Assembly: GCA_021732145.1 (NCBI GenBank)
Contig: JAKFVN010000027.1
Coordinates: forward strand, 1-36,016
Source of the DNA: Alphaproteobacteria bacterium
Lineage (GTDB): Bacteria > Pseudomonadota > Alphaproteobacteria > UBA9219 > RGZA01
DNA length: 36,016 nucleotides
Reading direction: 5' to 3'
How positions within the stretch are numbered: position 1 is the stretch's first letter; every line of letters begins with the position of its first letter. The position numbers were made by a program, and so were the translations under genes. Below the pieces are notes generated by a model. That model had not been told where the DNA came from and ran no database searches. It worked only from the letters and a program-made list of their open reading frames with translations. Below, piece after piece: positions 15,552 to 23,249 of the stretch.

Positions 15552-18248
15552 CTATAATGTTAAAAGCGGTGCTGCAACACCGTTGCGGTTTTGCGCGGTT
15601 AATTGGGCCTGGGTTGCAAACTCCTTGCGCAGGGTGCCGATCAACGTCGGGATGTGGTCAATGCCTTGCGCAATCAGCGTGATGTGATTTGGATAAAAAT
15701 TGGTATGTTCATACAAACCACGGCGGATGGCATCGTGCGGTGACATAGCATGCTTGATGGTCGGATTTTTTCCGGCAATGTGCTCTTTATCCGCCAAATC
15801 GAAATTGCGCTGCGCCAGTTCGGTAACAGGGCGGTGGGCGCTGGTTGCCAGCTTTTGCGCATCGGCGCGGGTATAGGCATAAGGCGATGCATTATCGGCC
15901 CAATTGTCAATCTTGATGGTTTCGCCGCGATTGGCAATGGCGCGCAGTGATGATACCGCACGGCTGATGCTGCCATTTCCTTCAAGGCGTTGTGCGGCGT
16001 CCACTGAAAGTGTTTCGCGTGCGCCAAGCAGATATTCGATGCCTTGGGCATGGTAACGAAGTTCGGCAGCGTTACGCACATCGCCAATTTTATCAAAAAT
16101 TTCCGCGCCATGCTTCAGATTGAAGATAGCAGCTTGCAATGGCGCAGAGATTTTATAGATAGGGCCATGTTCACGAACCTTATCGGCCAGTTCTGCTTGC
16201 GCCAGCGCATGTTCATTGGTGTGGATTTCAGCGATGCGTTGCTTAACCGCATCATCTTCCATTGGTACGCCTTTGAATTCGGAATGGTTGTTCCACCATT
16301 GCTGATAATTGGCCAGGTGTTCGCCACCTTCGCTTGCCACATTCTTGCTTGGGCTGCTGCCTTCGAATACCAGATTGCCGTCTTTGCCCGCAAATCCTTG
16401 GCCAACATTCATTGCGCCTTTGGCAACAACGCCGCGGATGAATGATTCATCGGATAGCAATGCCTCTTCGCTATAGGTGTAACCGTCGATTTCTGCGCCG
16501 TGGATATGGCCGCCTTTAATCACAACGGGGCCGACGCGGCCATCAATAAACACAGGATATTGTTCTTTGGTTGCGGTGTGGGTGATCGCGCCTTCGATAA
16601 ACGCTTTGCCAAGGATGGCAACGGGCGCAGTTGATTGTTCGGAAGCCACGCTGCCGTTCTTCAAAGTTACGCCAGGTTCAAGATGCACCGCGCCGCTGAT
16701 ATCGACGTTACCAAGTAATGTTGCGCCGTCTTCAATCACTGGTACATGGCCGCCAAAGCTGCGCACATGCGGGCCGTCAGCCAAGGTGATGAAGTTTTTG
16801 CGTTGTTCATTCACCGCCAAAATCCATGCGGGGATTTCATATTCGCTATTGGCTGGGCGTGGGTTTTGACTGGTTTCCAATGCCTTTGCTGCTTCCGGTA
16901 CATGCGCATAGACAGATGCGAATTGACCAAGGCGCGTGCTTAAGCGTGCGCGTTCGGCTGCATCAACCGTGAGGGTCACGGGGTTGGCGATAACGCCGCC
17001 TAACGCATGGTCGATCGTCGCTTCGTGGCGCACCGAAAGGTCAAACTCACCACGGATTGCGCCAAGTGCAGCTTGTGTTTGGCTGGTGATGCGGTTTGCA
17101 TTTAAGAACGCATCGTTCAATGCGGCATGTTCTTCAACTTTGAGCGGATATGCGCCAAGCAGGAACAGCTTGGCTTTGATAAGATTTTGCAGTTCAGCAA
17201 CGTCGTGGTTGCCGCTGGCAACAAGAATTTGCTGCGCGCGGGCAAGATGCAGCACTTCGGATTGCAATGGCGCATTGTGCCATACGATATCGCCGTGCTG
17301 CTTGGCGGCTTCCTGCTGGTACATCACTTGCTTGATGTGCTGGGTCTGGTGATAGAACCACAACCAGTTGGACAGCGTAGGGCGGTGGATTTTATTGCGG
17401 TTCTGGTTCGCAATCCATGCTTCCACACCGATATCGGCCAGCTGCGTTGTATCCACATTGGTGAATGCCGACAGATAACGTGTGCGGCGGTCAAGACGCC
17501 ATAGGCGCAGCAACGCTTTATCAAGGTCACCCTTGAGCGAGCTATGTTCTGCGCTGCTTTCATCAAGGGTCGCTAAATGCGCGATATCTGCGTCAATCTG
17601 GTTAAGCTGTGCTTCATTGAGCGTAATCGGGCGGAAACGCGCACCGGGATTATTCTCGATGCCAGCGTAGTAATTATCCCAACCATTCGTTGGAACAAAT
17701 GTTTCCGGATTAAGATCAGTTTTATTCAGGATGAATGCAGGGTTGCCGAGGTAGTAATTGTTGGCGTGCACTTCTGCGCCTTTTGGCACGGAAACGCCGG
17801 GGCCGATATATGCGCCGTCTTGCACAGTGATGGGTTGTTCGGCTGTGCCGTTTAATGTGGGCGCGATATTGGCGAATGACCATGCGCCCCATGTGGCGTA
17901 TTCAGAAACGGCACCATGCGCAAAGCCTGCGCCTTCTTTTAAAGTGCTGCCTTTGGTTCTGGTGTAATCCATCGCCAATGAAAATTGTTCGAACACGGTA
18001 GGGTGTTCCCGCGTGCCGCTGATTTCGGAAACGCGGCGGATGGTGACATCGTCGGCGATTTCAACGTTGCCATCGATGCGTACTTCACGCGCAATGAGTT
18101 TGCTAAGCACAAAGGGGATGGCGCCGTCCTTGGCGATCACAAGGGTGCCCACAGCATCTTCAAGCGCAGCATTGGGTTTATTATGACCCCAGATGCCATG
18201 CTGGTTCAGCGGGTTGAATGATTTTTTTAAGTTCGTTAGTTCGCTCAT
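15552..18248 (-). CDS. Large cytoplasmic protein with beta-helix-like (hexapeptide) segments
   Basis: This 898-aa protein is not recognised. Two segments (about residues 35-190 and 540-650) show the spaced V/I and G/D pattern of left-handed beta-helix, as in hexapeptide acyltransferases. Examples are REVRIDGNVEIADDVTI, VQDGAYIGPGVSVPKGAEV and VIEDGATLLGNVDISGAVHL. Between and after them lie helical, Ala- and Gln-rich regions, and a long helical C-terminus. There is no signal peptide or membrane segment. The ATG at 18248 is chosen because GGAAG lies 5 nt upstream; the frame stays open for 59 more codons without a good RBS. It is first in an operon with the ATP-grasp ligase and has a predicted promoter about 340 nt upstream. 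It could be a substrate, scaffold or sugar-nucleotide-type acyltransferase; none is shown. Confidence 0.75.
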   Translation of the reverse strand: MSELTNLKKSFNPLNQHGIWGHNKPNAALEDAVGTLVIAKDGAIPFVLSKLIAREVRIDGNVEIADDVTIRRVSEISGTREHPTVFEQFSLAMDYTRTKGSTLKEGAGFAHGAVSEYATWGAWSFANIAPTLNGTAEQPITVQDGAYIGPGVSVPKGAEVHANNYYLGNPAFILNKTDLNPETFVPTNGWDNYYAGIENNPGARFRPITLNEAQLNQIDADIAHLATLDESSAEHSSLKGDLDKALLRLWRLDRRTRYLSAFTNVDTTQLADIGVEAWIANQNRNKIHRPTLSNWLWFYHQTQHIKQVMYQQEAAKQHGDIVWHNAPLQSEVLHLARAQQILVASGNHDVAELQNLIKAKLFLLGAYPLKVEEHAALNDAFLNANRITSQTQAALGAIRGEFDLSVRHEATIDHALGGVIANPVTLTVDAAERARLSTRLGQFASVYAHVPEAAKALETSQNPRPANSEYEIPAWILAVNEQRKNFITLADGPHVRSFGGHVPVIEDGATLLGNVDISGAVHLEPGVTLKNGSVASEQSTAPVAILGKAFIEGAITHTATKEQYPVFIDGRVGPVVIKGGHIHGAEIDGYTYSEEALLSDESFIRGVVAKGAMNVGQGFAGKDGNLVFEGSSPSKNVASEGGEHLANYQQWWNNHSEFKGVPMEDDAVKQRIAEIHTNEHALAQAELADKVREHGPIYKISAPLQAAIFNLKHGAEIFDKIGDVRNAAELRYHAQGIEYLLGARETLSVDAAQRLEGNGSISRAVSSLRAIANRGETIKIDNWADNASPYAYTRADAQKLATSAHRPVTELAQRNFDLADKEHIAGKNPTIKHAMSPHDAIRRGLYEHTNFYPNHITLIAQGIDHIPTLIGTLRKEFATQAQLTAQNRNGVAAPLLTL

Positions 18249-18591
18249 AGCACTTCCACAAAGAATAAAAATGGGTTTGCTGACAAACAACAAATCAACA
18301 TCAGCGCGCAAAGCAGCGCGTTTGAACATTGTGGGGTTATCTAAAGGAAAAGATGCACCCATGCTGTATATCACATCTCGCAAACAACATGGGCAAATGA
18401 GACCCGCTGGGCGAATGAAACCCAAAATGGTGTTCGGAGGGACTACAGCTGAGCTTGAAAAGGCGTTTCACAAACGGCGTTTTCAAATGAGAGGGTTCAC
18501 AAAATCCCTCCAGCTATAGCGCTTTAGCACTTGATGACGCGGTTGCAAGCAAGCCCTCAAATCCCGCGATACTGTTTTAAAGTATGATCTG
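18249..18591 (-). other. Predicted long 5' leader of the beta-helix/ATP-grasp operon
   Basis: No convincing gene lies here. If the promoter at 18592-18620 is real, this is a roughly 340-nt untranslated leader. On the plus strand it holds two 15-nt copies, GGGCAAATGAGACCC (18391-18405) and GGGCGAATGAAACCC (18409-18423), 18 bp apart and each able to fold as a small GGG/CCC hairpin. A GAGGG/CCCTC hairpin lies at 18491-18510. On the minus strand the motif CTCATTTG recurs at two places. It may be a structured regulatory leader; no known riboswitch class was recognised. Confidence 0.4.
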
Positions 18592-18620
18592 AATGTAAGG
18601 TTGAAAGCATTGATTGTCAA
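18592..18620 (-). promoter_or_regulatory. Sigma-70-type promoter of the beta-helix/ATP-grasp operon
   Basis: On the minus strand a perfect TTGACA (complement of 18615-18620) is followed after exactly 17 bp by TACATT (complement of 18592-18597), 4 of 6 to TATAAT. Transcription would start near 18585. Confidence 0.6.
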
Positions 18621-18706
18621 CTAAATTAATAGGGATTAATAGGCATAAAAACTCCCTGCAATTAAAAGGGTTAGATAATGTTTTAACACGTGCCCGATAA
18701 TAAAAT

Positions 18707-18732
18707 AGGCTGCCTCGTTTCCAAGGCAGCCT
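18707..18732 (-). terminator. Terminator after the pentapeptide-repeat protein gene
   Basis: AGGCTGCCT (18707-18715) pairs with AGGCAGCCT (18724-18732), with an 8-nt loop. On the minus strand TATTTTATTAT follows. It ends the small operon of 18757-19854 and isolates it from the downstream leader region. Confidence 0.8.
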
Positions 18733-18756
18733 TCTTATTATTTATGTATTCACGCC

Positions 18757-19230
18757 TTAATTAAAGTCGAGCGGGAAAACGAAATTGATGCCAGGGGATG
18801 GCCGTGGCGGCGGCGCAACCACCACGGGCGGTGCATAGACCACTTCCGATGCGTAAGGGTTTACCGGGTAAGGATAGACGGGCGCGTTATAGTAACGCCA
18901 ATCATTTCCAACAACCCACCACCAGCCATAACGACCGTTATAACGCGTCTGCATCCAGCGGCCCTGCCGCCAACGGCGGTCATCAACCGCATTGTAATGC
19001 GGCGCGGCCCTGCGTTCCCAGCCGCGATTACGGCTATTGTCATAGCGACCATTGTCATAACGACCATTGTCATGACGGTTGTTGTTATAACGGTTGCTGT
19101 CATAACGGTTGCTGTTCCAGTTAATATCCCTATCCTGTGGCGCTGCCTGTACCGGCATTGCGAAAGAAGAACCCAATGCCGTTGCAAGTGCAATGGCAAG
19201 CGGAATGTTCTTCAGGCTTAAGTTAGTCAT
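18757..19230 (-). CDS. Secreted Asn/Arg/Tyr-rich pentapeptide-repeat protein
   Basis: This 157-aa protein is of unknown function. Residues 1-30 are a signal peptide (hydrophobic IPLAIALATALG, ending PVQAA). Residues 41-70 are six pentads of the form [NGS]R[YHN][DNR][SNG], followed by an aromatic segment (YNGRYGWWWVVGNDWRYY) and a Pro-rich C-terminus with VVYAPPVVVAPPPRPSP. This resembles small periplasmic proteins with YXWW-like cores whose role is unclear. AAGGAG lies 6 nt before the ATG. It is second in an operon, 24 nt after the Spy-like gene. Confidence 0.8.
   Translation of the reverse strand: MTNLSLKNIPLAIALATALGSSFAMPVQAAPQDRDINWNSNRYDSNRYNNNRHDNGRYDNGRYDNSRNRGWERRAAPHYNAVDDRRWRQGRWMQTRYNGRYGWWWVVGNDWRYYNAPVYPYPVNPYASEVVYAPPVVVAPPPRPSPGINFVFPLDFN
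19036..19110 (-). repeat. 15-bp tandem repeats coding the pentapeptides
   Basis: Five 15-bp units encode NRYDS, NRYNN, NRHDN, GRYDN and GRYDN (residues 41-65); a sixth, more diverged unit follows. The DNA units are highly similar and the period is a multiple of three, so copy number can change without a frameshift. Confidence 0.75.
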
Positions 19231-19254
19231 GGTGATCTCCTTATACTGATGGCT

Positions 19255-19854
19255 TTACTTAACTTTCACGGCATCGTTGGGGATGGTTGGTGATGCCTTG
19301 GCCGGCGTTGCCTTCATGCCAGGCTTGCCTGCTGCGCGCATGCGCTCATGGCGGAAATTGCGGAAATAGGCATCGGCCCGTTCTTTTTGTCCGGCAGACA
19401 AATCATCATAGAATGGTTCGAATGCATCGACGAATTTCGACATATTATCGGCGTGGGCTTGTGAAATCGCCTGATAGGATTTGATATCATCAATTGCGTT
19501 CGTGCTTTCAGCATGGCTGCGGCGGGCGCGAATTAATTCGCCAACCCCGGATTCGCTGTCACGCATGGCTTGTGCCACATCGTGCCATTCGGATTCCTGA
19601 TCAGGCGTTACGCCAATCGCATCATGCAAATCGGCGATGCGCGCTTCCACGCGGTCACGCGTGCTGAATTCCCGATGCTTGGTTTCATTGCGCATGATTC
19701 CGCCATGACGCGAATGATGCTGCTTTTGCGCGGTTGCTTCAGGAACGCGTGCGCCTTTGTTCACAACGGCATGCGCAGGAAGTGATGCCAGCGTGCTGGT
19801 GCCAAGCAATAAGGCGAGTGCGGAGTATTGAACGAAGCGAGGAAGTGCAAGCAT
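19255..19854 (-). CDS. Periplasmic Spy/CpxP-like LTxxQ-motif protein
   Basis: This 199-aa exported, mostly helical protein has two motifs resembling the LTxxQ repeats of Spy/CpxP chaperones and zinc-responsive regulators: VTPDQESEW (82-90) and LSAGQKERAD (152-161). The signal peptide (residues 1-29, ending LPAHA) is clear when starting at 19854. The frame is open for 39 more codons, but those would bury the signal sequence. AAGGG lies 9 nt upstream. A CCGATA/TATCGG inverted repeat (19881-19899) sits just before the start and may be an operator or leader hairpin. It is the first gene of an operon with the pentapeptide-repeat protein. A role in envelope stress or protein folding is inferred. 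Confidence 0.72.
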   Translation of the reverse strand: MLALPRFVQYSALALLLGTSTLASLPAHAVVNKGARVPEATAQKQHHSRHGGIMRNETKHREFSTRDRVEARIADLHDAIGVTPDQESEWHDVAQAMRDSESGVGELIRARRSHAESTNAIDDIKSYQAISQAHADNMSKFVDAFEPFYDDLSAGQKERADAYFRNFRHERMRAAGKPGMKATPAKASPTIPNDAVKVK

Positions 19855-20035
19855 GGTATGAACCCTTTGTTGATGTGGCTCCGATAGGATAGGTATCGGA
19901 TGATTTTGAATCTGGGCTGGCAATTCGGCTGAAATAAGGCAAGCGGGCGGTATTTTTACAGAATCTGTCATAAGCCTTTGCCCATATCACAGGCATATTT
20001 ATGTAGCGCTTATACTGATTAAGATTGCCAGCATG

Positions 20036-21268
20036 TCACTGGTAACGAAGCGCATCAATCGGCTTGAGCCGCGCGGCTTTTCGTGCGGGGTAATAGCCAA
20101 AGAAAATCCCAACCGCCGCTGCAACGACAAATGACAGGATGATGGAAACCAGACTGACATCGGTTTGCACCTTCAATGTCCATGTCGCAATAAATGAGCC
20201 AGCGCAGCCCAGCAGCATGCCGACAATTCCGCCGGTTAGCGAAATCATCACCGCTTCCAACAGGAATTGCAGAAGGATATCGCTTTCATGCGCGCCGATG
20301 GCTTTGCGAATGCCAATCTCGCGCGTGCGTTCGGTAACGGAGACAAGCATGATGTTCATAATGCCAATACCGCCCACCAACAATGAAATGGATGCGATGG
20401 AACCAAGCAACAGCGACATGGCTTCGCCGGTGGTTTGTGCGCTTTCTGCAACGGCCGTGAGGTTGCGGATATTAAAATCATCTTCGCTGCGTTCAGCCAG
20501 GTGATGCGCTGCGCGCAGCGCATCGCGCATATCGTTTTCAAGCTTATCCATGACCTTTTCGGATTCCGCTTTCACCATAATCTGCCGCACGCTGTCGGGG
20601 AATTGGTTGCCGAACAGCTTGCGCTGTGCGGTCGTCAATGGAATGAATATGGCATCATCCTGATCGCGCCCTTCAAGGCTTTGGCCTTTGCTTTCCAGAA
20701 TGCCAATGACTTCAAACGGAATGTTTTTGATGCGGATGATGCTGCCAATCGCTTCATCCGGGCTTGGAAACAGGTTTTCAACCGTGGTGGTGCCTAATAC
20801 CGCCACGCGCGTTGCGCCGCGCACATCGGCATCATTGATGTTCGCGCCGGACAGCAAATGCCATTCGCGCACTTTCAGGTAATCGGGCGTGATGCCGGTG
20901 ATTTGCGTGGCCCAGTTGCTGGCATTGAACACGACTTGCGCATTGCCGGGAAGGGCAGGCGCTGCTGCCACCACGCCGTTCAATGCGGCGATTTCCTGTG
21001 CATCCGATGTTTTCAAGGTGGGCGAGCTGCCCGAACCCATGCGAATGCCGCCCGTGCTGGCCGAACCCGACAGCACAATGAACAGATTGCTGCCCATCGA
21101 ATTGATGGAATCCTGGATTTTGTTCTGAACGCCCTGGCCAATCGAAAGCATCAGCACAACCGATGCAACGCCAATGATGATGCCCAGCATGGTAAGGAAG
21201 CTGCGCATCTTGTTCGCGCCCAGCGATACCCATGCTTCGCCCAAAATGGCTTGCTTGGTCATGCTCAT
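20036..21268 (-). CDS. macB: MacB-type ABC transporter permease
   Basis: This 410-aa inner-membrane protein has the FtsX/MacB fold. There is one helix at the N-terminus (FLTMLGIIIGVASVVLMLSIGQG, about 25-47), a periplasmic domain to about 280, then three helices, with the conserved GGIGIMNIMLVSVTERTREIGIRKAIGA loop. The C-terminus ends PIDALRYQ, typical of the family. E. coli MacB is one chain with an N-terminal ATPase; here the ATPase is a separate gene overlapping by 4 nt (ATGA). It should export a substrate through the MacA-like adaptor and TolC-like channel encoded upstream. The substrate (macrolide, peptide or lipid-like) cannot be inferred. Confidence 0.93.
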   Translation of the reverse strand: MSMTKQAILGEAWVSLGANKMRSFLTMLGIIIGVASVVLMLSIGQGVQNKIQDSINSMGSNLFIVLSGSASTGGIRMGSGSSPTLKTSDAQEIAALNGVVAAAPALPGNAQVVFNASNWATQITGITPDYLKVREWHLLSGANINDADVRGATRVAVLGTTTVENLFPSPDEAIGSIIRIKNIPFEVIGILESKGQSLEGRDQDDAIFIPLTTAQRKLFGNQFPDSVRQIMVKAESEKVMDKLENDMRDALRAAHHLAERSEDDFNIRNLTAVAESAQTTGEAMSLLLGSIASISLLVGGIGIMNIMLVSVTERTREIGIRKAIGAHESDILLQFLLEAVMISLTGGIVGMLLGCAGSFIATWTLKVQTDVSLVSIILSFVVAAAVGIFFGYYPARKAARLKPIDALRYQ

Positions 21269-21987
21269 GCGTTAATCCCCGCATCATTCACGGTGCCATC
21301 ATACACCAATACGCCGTCGCGGAATTTAATCAGGCGTTTGGCGTAGGCGGCAATATCGGGTTCATGGGTCACCACAATAATGGTGATGCCTTCTTTTTCA
21401 TTCAGCTCGCGAAAAAGATTCATGATGTCGTTGCTGGTAGTTGAATCAAGATTGCCCGTGGGTTCATCGGCCAGCACTACGTGCGGGTAGTTTGCCATTG
21501 CCCGGGCAATCGCCACGCGTTGCTGCTGCCCGCCCGATAATTCATTGGGCATGGAATGCAGGCGTTCCGATAGGCCGACTTTTTTCAAGAGTTCAATCGC
21601 GCGCGGTTCCCATTCCACCTTTTCCTTGCCCGCACAAATCAGCGGCATGGCCACATTATGAACGGCGGTGCGGCGCGGCAGTAAATTAAAGCCCTGAAAC
21701 ACGAAGCCCAGCACGCGGTTGCGCAGCTCCGCTGCTTGCTCGTTATTCAAGCGGCGCACATCCTGGCCGGATAAAATATAATCGCCATCCGTCTGCACAT
21801 CGAGACAGCCCAGCACATTCATAAAGGTCGATTTGCCGGAACCTGACGGCCCCATAATCGCGACAAATTCTCCTTCATGGATGGTGAGGTTCACGTCTTT
21901 TAATACGGGGGTTACCACGCCCGCATCGCTTTCATATTGCTTGTACAGATGATTGACGACAACGAGTGGCGATGGGGATTGCTGCAT
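21265..21987 (-). CDS. ABC transporter ATPase (MacB N-domain/LolD-like)
   Basis: This 240-aa ATP-binding subunit powers the permease that follows. Walker A GPSGSGKS is at 46-53, the Q-loop Gln at 98, the signature LSGGQQQR at 150-157, Walker B VVLADEPTGNLD at 170-181, and the H-loop His at 208. It belongs to the MacB/LolD/FtsE group, whose ATPases act on mechanotransmission-type permeases. It is 23 nt from the adaptor gene and overlaps the permease gene, so all are one operon. Confidence 0.95.
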   Translation of the reverse strand: MQQSPSPLVVVNHLYKQYESDAGVVTPVLKDVNLTIHEGEFVAIMGPSGSGKSTFMNVLGCLDVQTDGDYILSGQDVRRLNNEQAAELRNRVLGFVFQGFNLLPRRTAVHNVAMPLICAGKEKVEWEPRAIELLKKVGLSERLHSMPNELSGGQQQRVAIARAMANYPHVVLADEPTGNLDSTTSNDIMNLFRELNEKEGITIIVVTHEPDIAAYAKRLIKFRDGVLVYDGTVNDAGINA

Positions 21988-22010
21988 CAGCTTTGCCTGC
22001 GATAAACCTG

Positions 22011-23249
22011 TTAAAATAACCGGGGCGGGCCGCCACGCATGCCGCCTGGTGATTGGTTGGTTTTTGGTTTTTTATCGGGTGATGATTCATCGGTAATCAC
22101 CAAATCACCTTCTTTCAGCTCGCCATCGTTTGATTCACTGGCGACAATTTCGGTGAATTTGCCATTGCTCATGCCGGTTTTGACGGAAATGCGTTTGGGC
22201 TTATTATCCACCAATATAAAGACGGCACCTTTGGTTTCATCCTTCACGCGTTTTTCTGCCGTGCGCGCTGCGCCGGGGTCAACCGGCTTTTTCGCGCCTT
22301 CGGCATATTTGGCTTTCCAATCCGATTTGGAATCGCTGGGACGATAGGTCAGCGCGCCATTGGGCACGCGCAGCGCATTCGCCTTTTCATCCTCAATAAT
22401 GGTTACAAAGGCGGTCATACCGGGAAGCAGCGATAAATCATCATTATTGACATCAATCACCACATTATAGGTCACGACATTCTGCACGGTGGTGGGGTTT
22501 AGGCGAACTTGGCGAACCTGGCCTTCAAAATTCCTGCCCTGAAAGGCATCGACGGTGAATTTGACCTTCATCGCTTCTTTCACATCGCCGACATCGGCTT
22601 CGGAAAGGTTTGTATCAATCTGCATCTTTTTCAAATCCTGCGCGATTTTGAAAAGGGTGGGGGTTTGAAAGCTTGCAGCAACGGTTTGGCCAACATCCAC
22701 ATCGCGTGAAACCACCACGCCTGATACGGGAGAGCGGATGACGGTATAGCTAAGATTGACCTTGTCGCGTTCCACTTGCCCTTCGGCAATTTTGACTTGC
22801 GCGGCGGCGGTTGCCAAATCCTGCTCGGCTTTCTCAAGATCGGCACGCGCGATATAATCTTTTTTGAACAGCGCTTGCGTGCGCGCCAGATTTGCGTTGG
22901 CCTGCTTCAGGCTGGCCTGCGCGCTGGCCAGGTTGCCCTGGCTTTGCTGCGATTGCGCCAATAAAAGCGATTGATCAAGCCCCAGCAATACCTGGCCTTC
23001 GGTCACATGGTCATTAAAATCGGCATGTATTTCGCGCACCACGCCGGAAACCTGCGTGCCCACACTGACCAAGGTAACGGGGTTTAATGTGCCGCTTGAT
23101 GAAACGGTTTGCTGTAAATCAGCCCGGTCAACAAGGGCGGTTGTGTATTGCGTGCGCGTATCCTTGCCAACCATTTGCACGCCAATGATGCCGGCAATGG
23201 CAATCAGAAAAATCGCGCTGCCCCAGATGATGCGCTTATGCTGTTTCAT
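22011..23249 (-). CDS. macA: MacA-like periplasmic adaptor (membrane fusion protein)
   Basis: This 412-aa protein links the ABC permease to the outer-membrane channel. An N-terminal membrane anchor (IIWGSAIFLIAIAGIIGVQMV, residues 8-28) is followed by a barrel-sandwich half (SSGTLNPVTLVSVGTQVSGVV), a long coiled-coil hairpin of Gln/Ala-rich heptads (about 90-165), the second lipoyl half (VIRSPVSGVVVSRDVDVGQTV) and beta-barrel domains. It ends with an unusual Gly/Pro/Arg-rich tail (GGMRGGPPRLF). Its start overlaps the TolC-like gene stop by 4 nt. The family is clear; the exported compound is not. Confidence 0.93.
   Translation of the reverse strand: MKQHKRIIWGSAIFLIAIAGIIGVQMVGKDTRTQYTTALVDRADLQQTVSSSGTLNPVTLVSVGTQVSGVVREIHADFNDHVTEGQVLLGLDQSLLLAQSQQSQGNLASAQASLKQANANLARTQALFKKDYIARADLEKAEQDLATAAAQVKIAEGQVERDKVNLSYTVIRSPVSGVVVSRDVDVGQTVAASFQTPTLFKIAQDLKKMQIDTNLSEADVGDVKEAMKVKFTVDAFQGRNFEGQVRQVRLNPTTVQNVVTYNVVIDVNNDDLSLLPGMTAFVTIIEDEKANALRVPNGALTYRPSDSKSDWKAKYAEGAKKPVDPGAARTAEKRVKDETKGAVFILVDNKPKRISVKTGMSNGKFTEIVASESNDGELKEGDLVITDESSPDKKPKTNQSPGGMRGGPPRLF

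Noticed and set aside
14558-18248. RiPP (graspetide-like) cluster around the ATP-grasp gene
   Set aside because: No small precursor peptide gene, transporter or peptidase is next to it. The partner is an 898-aa protein, so the label is not supported.
18192-18425. Start of the beta-helix protein at 18425 (957 aa)
   Set aside because: The extra 59 residues are Cys- and Phe-rich without RBS, while a GGAAG sits before the ATG at 18248.
18271-18519. 82-codon plus-strand frame in the 500-nt gap before the beta-helix gene
   Set aside because: It has no RBS and no family features, and it lies in what looks like the leader of the minus-strand operon. It cannot be excluded, but it is not supported.
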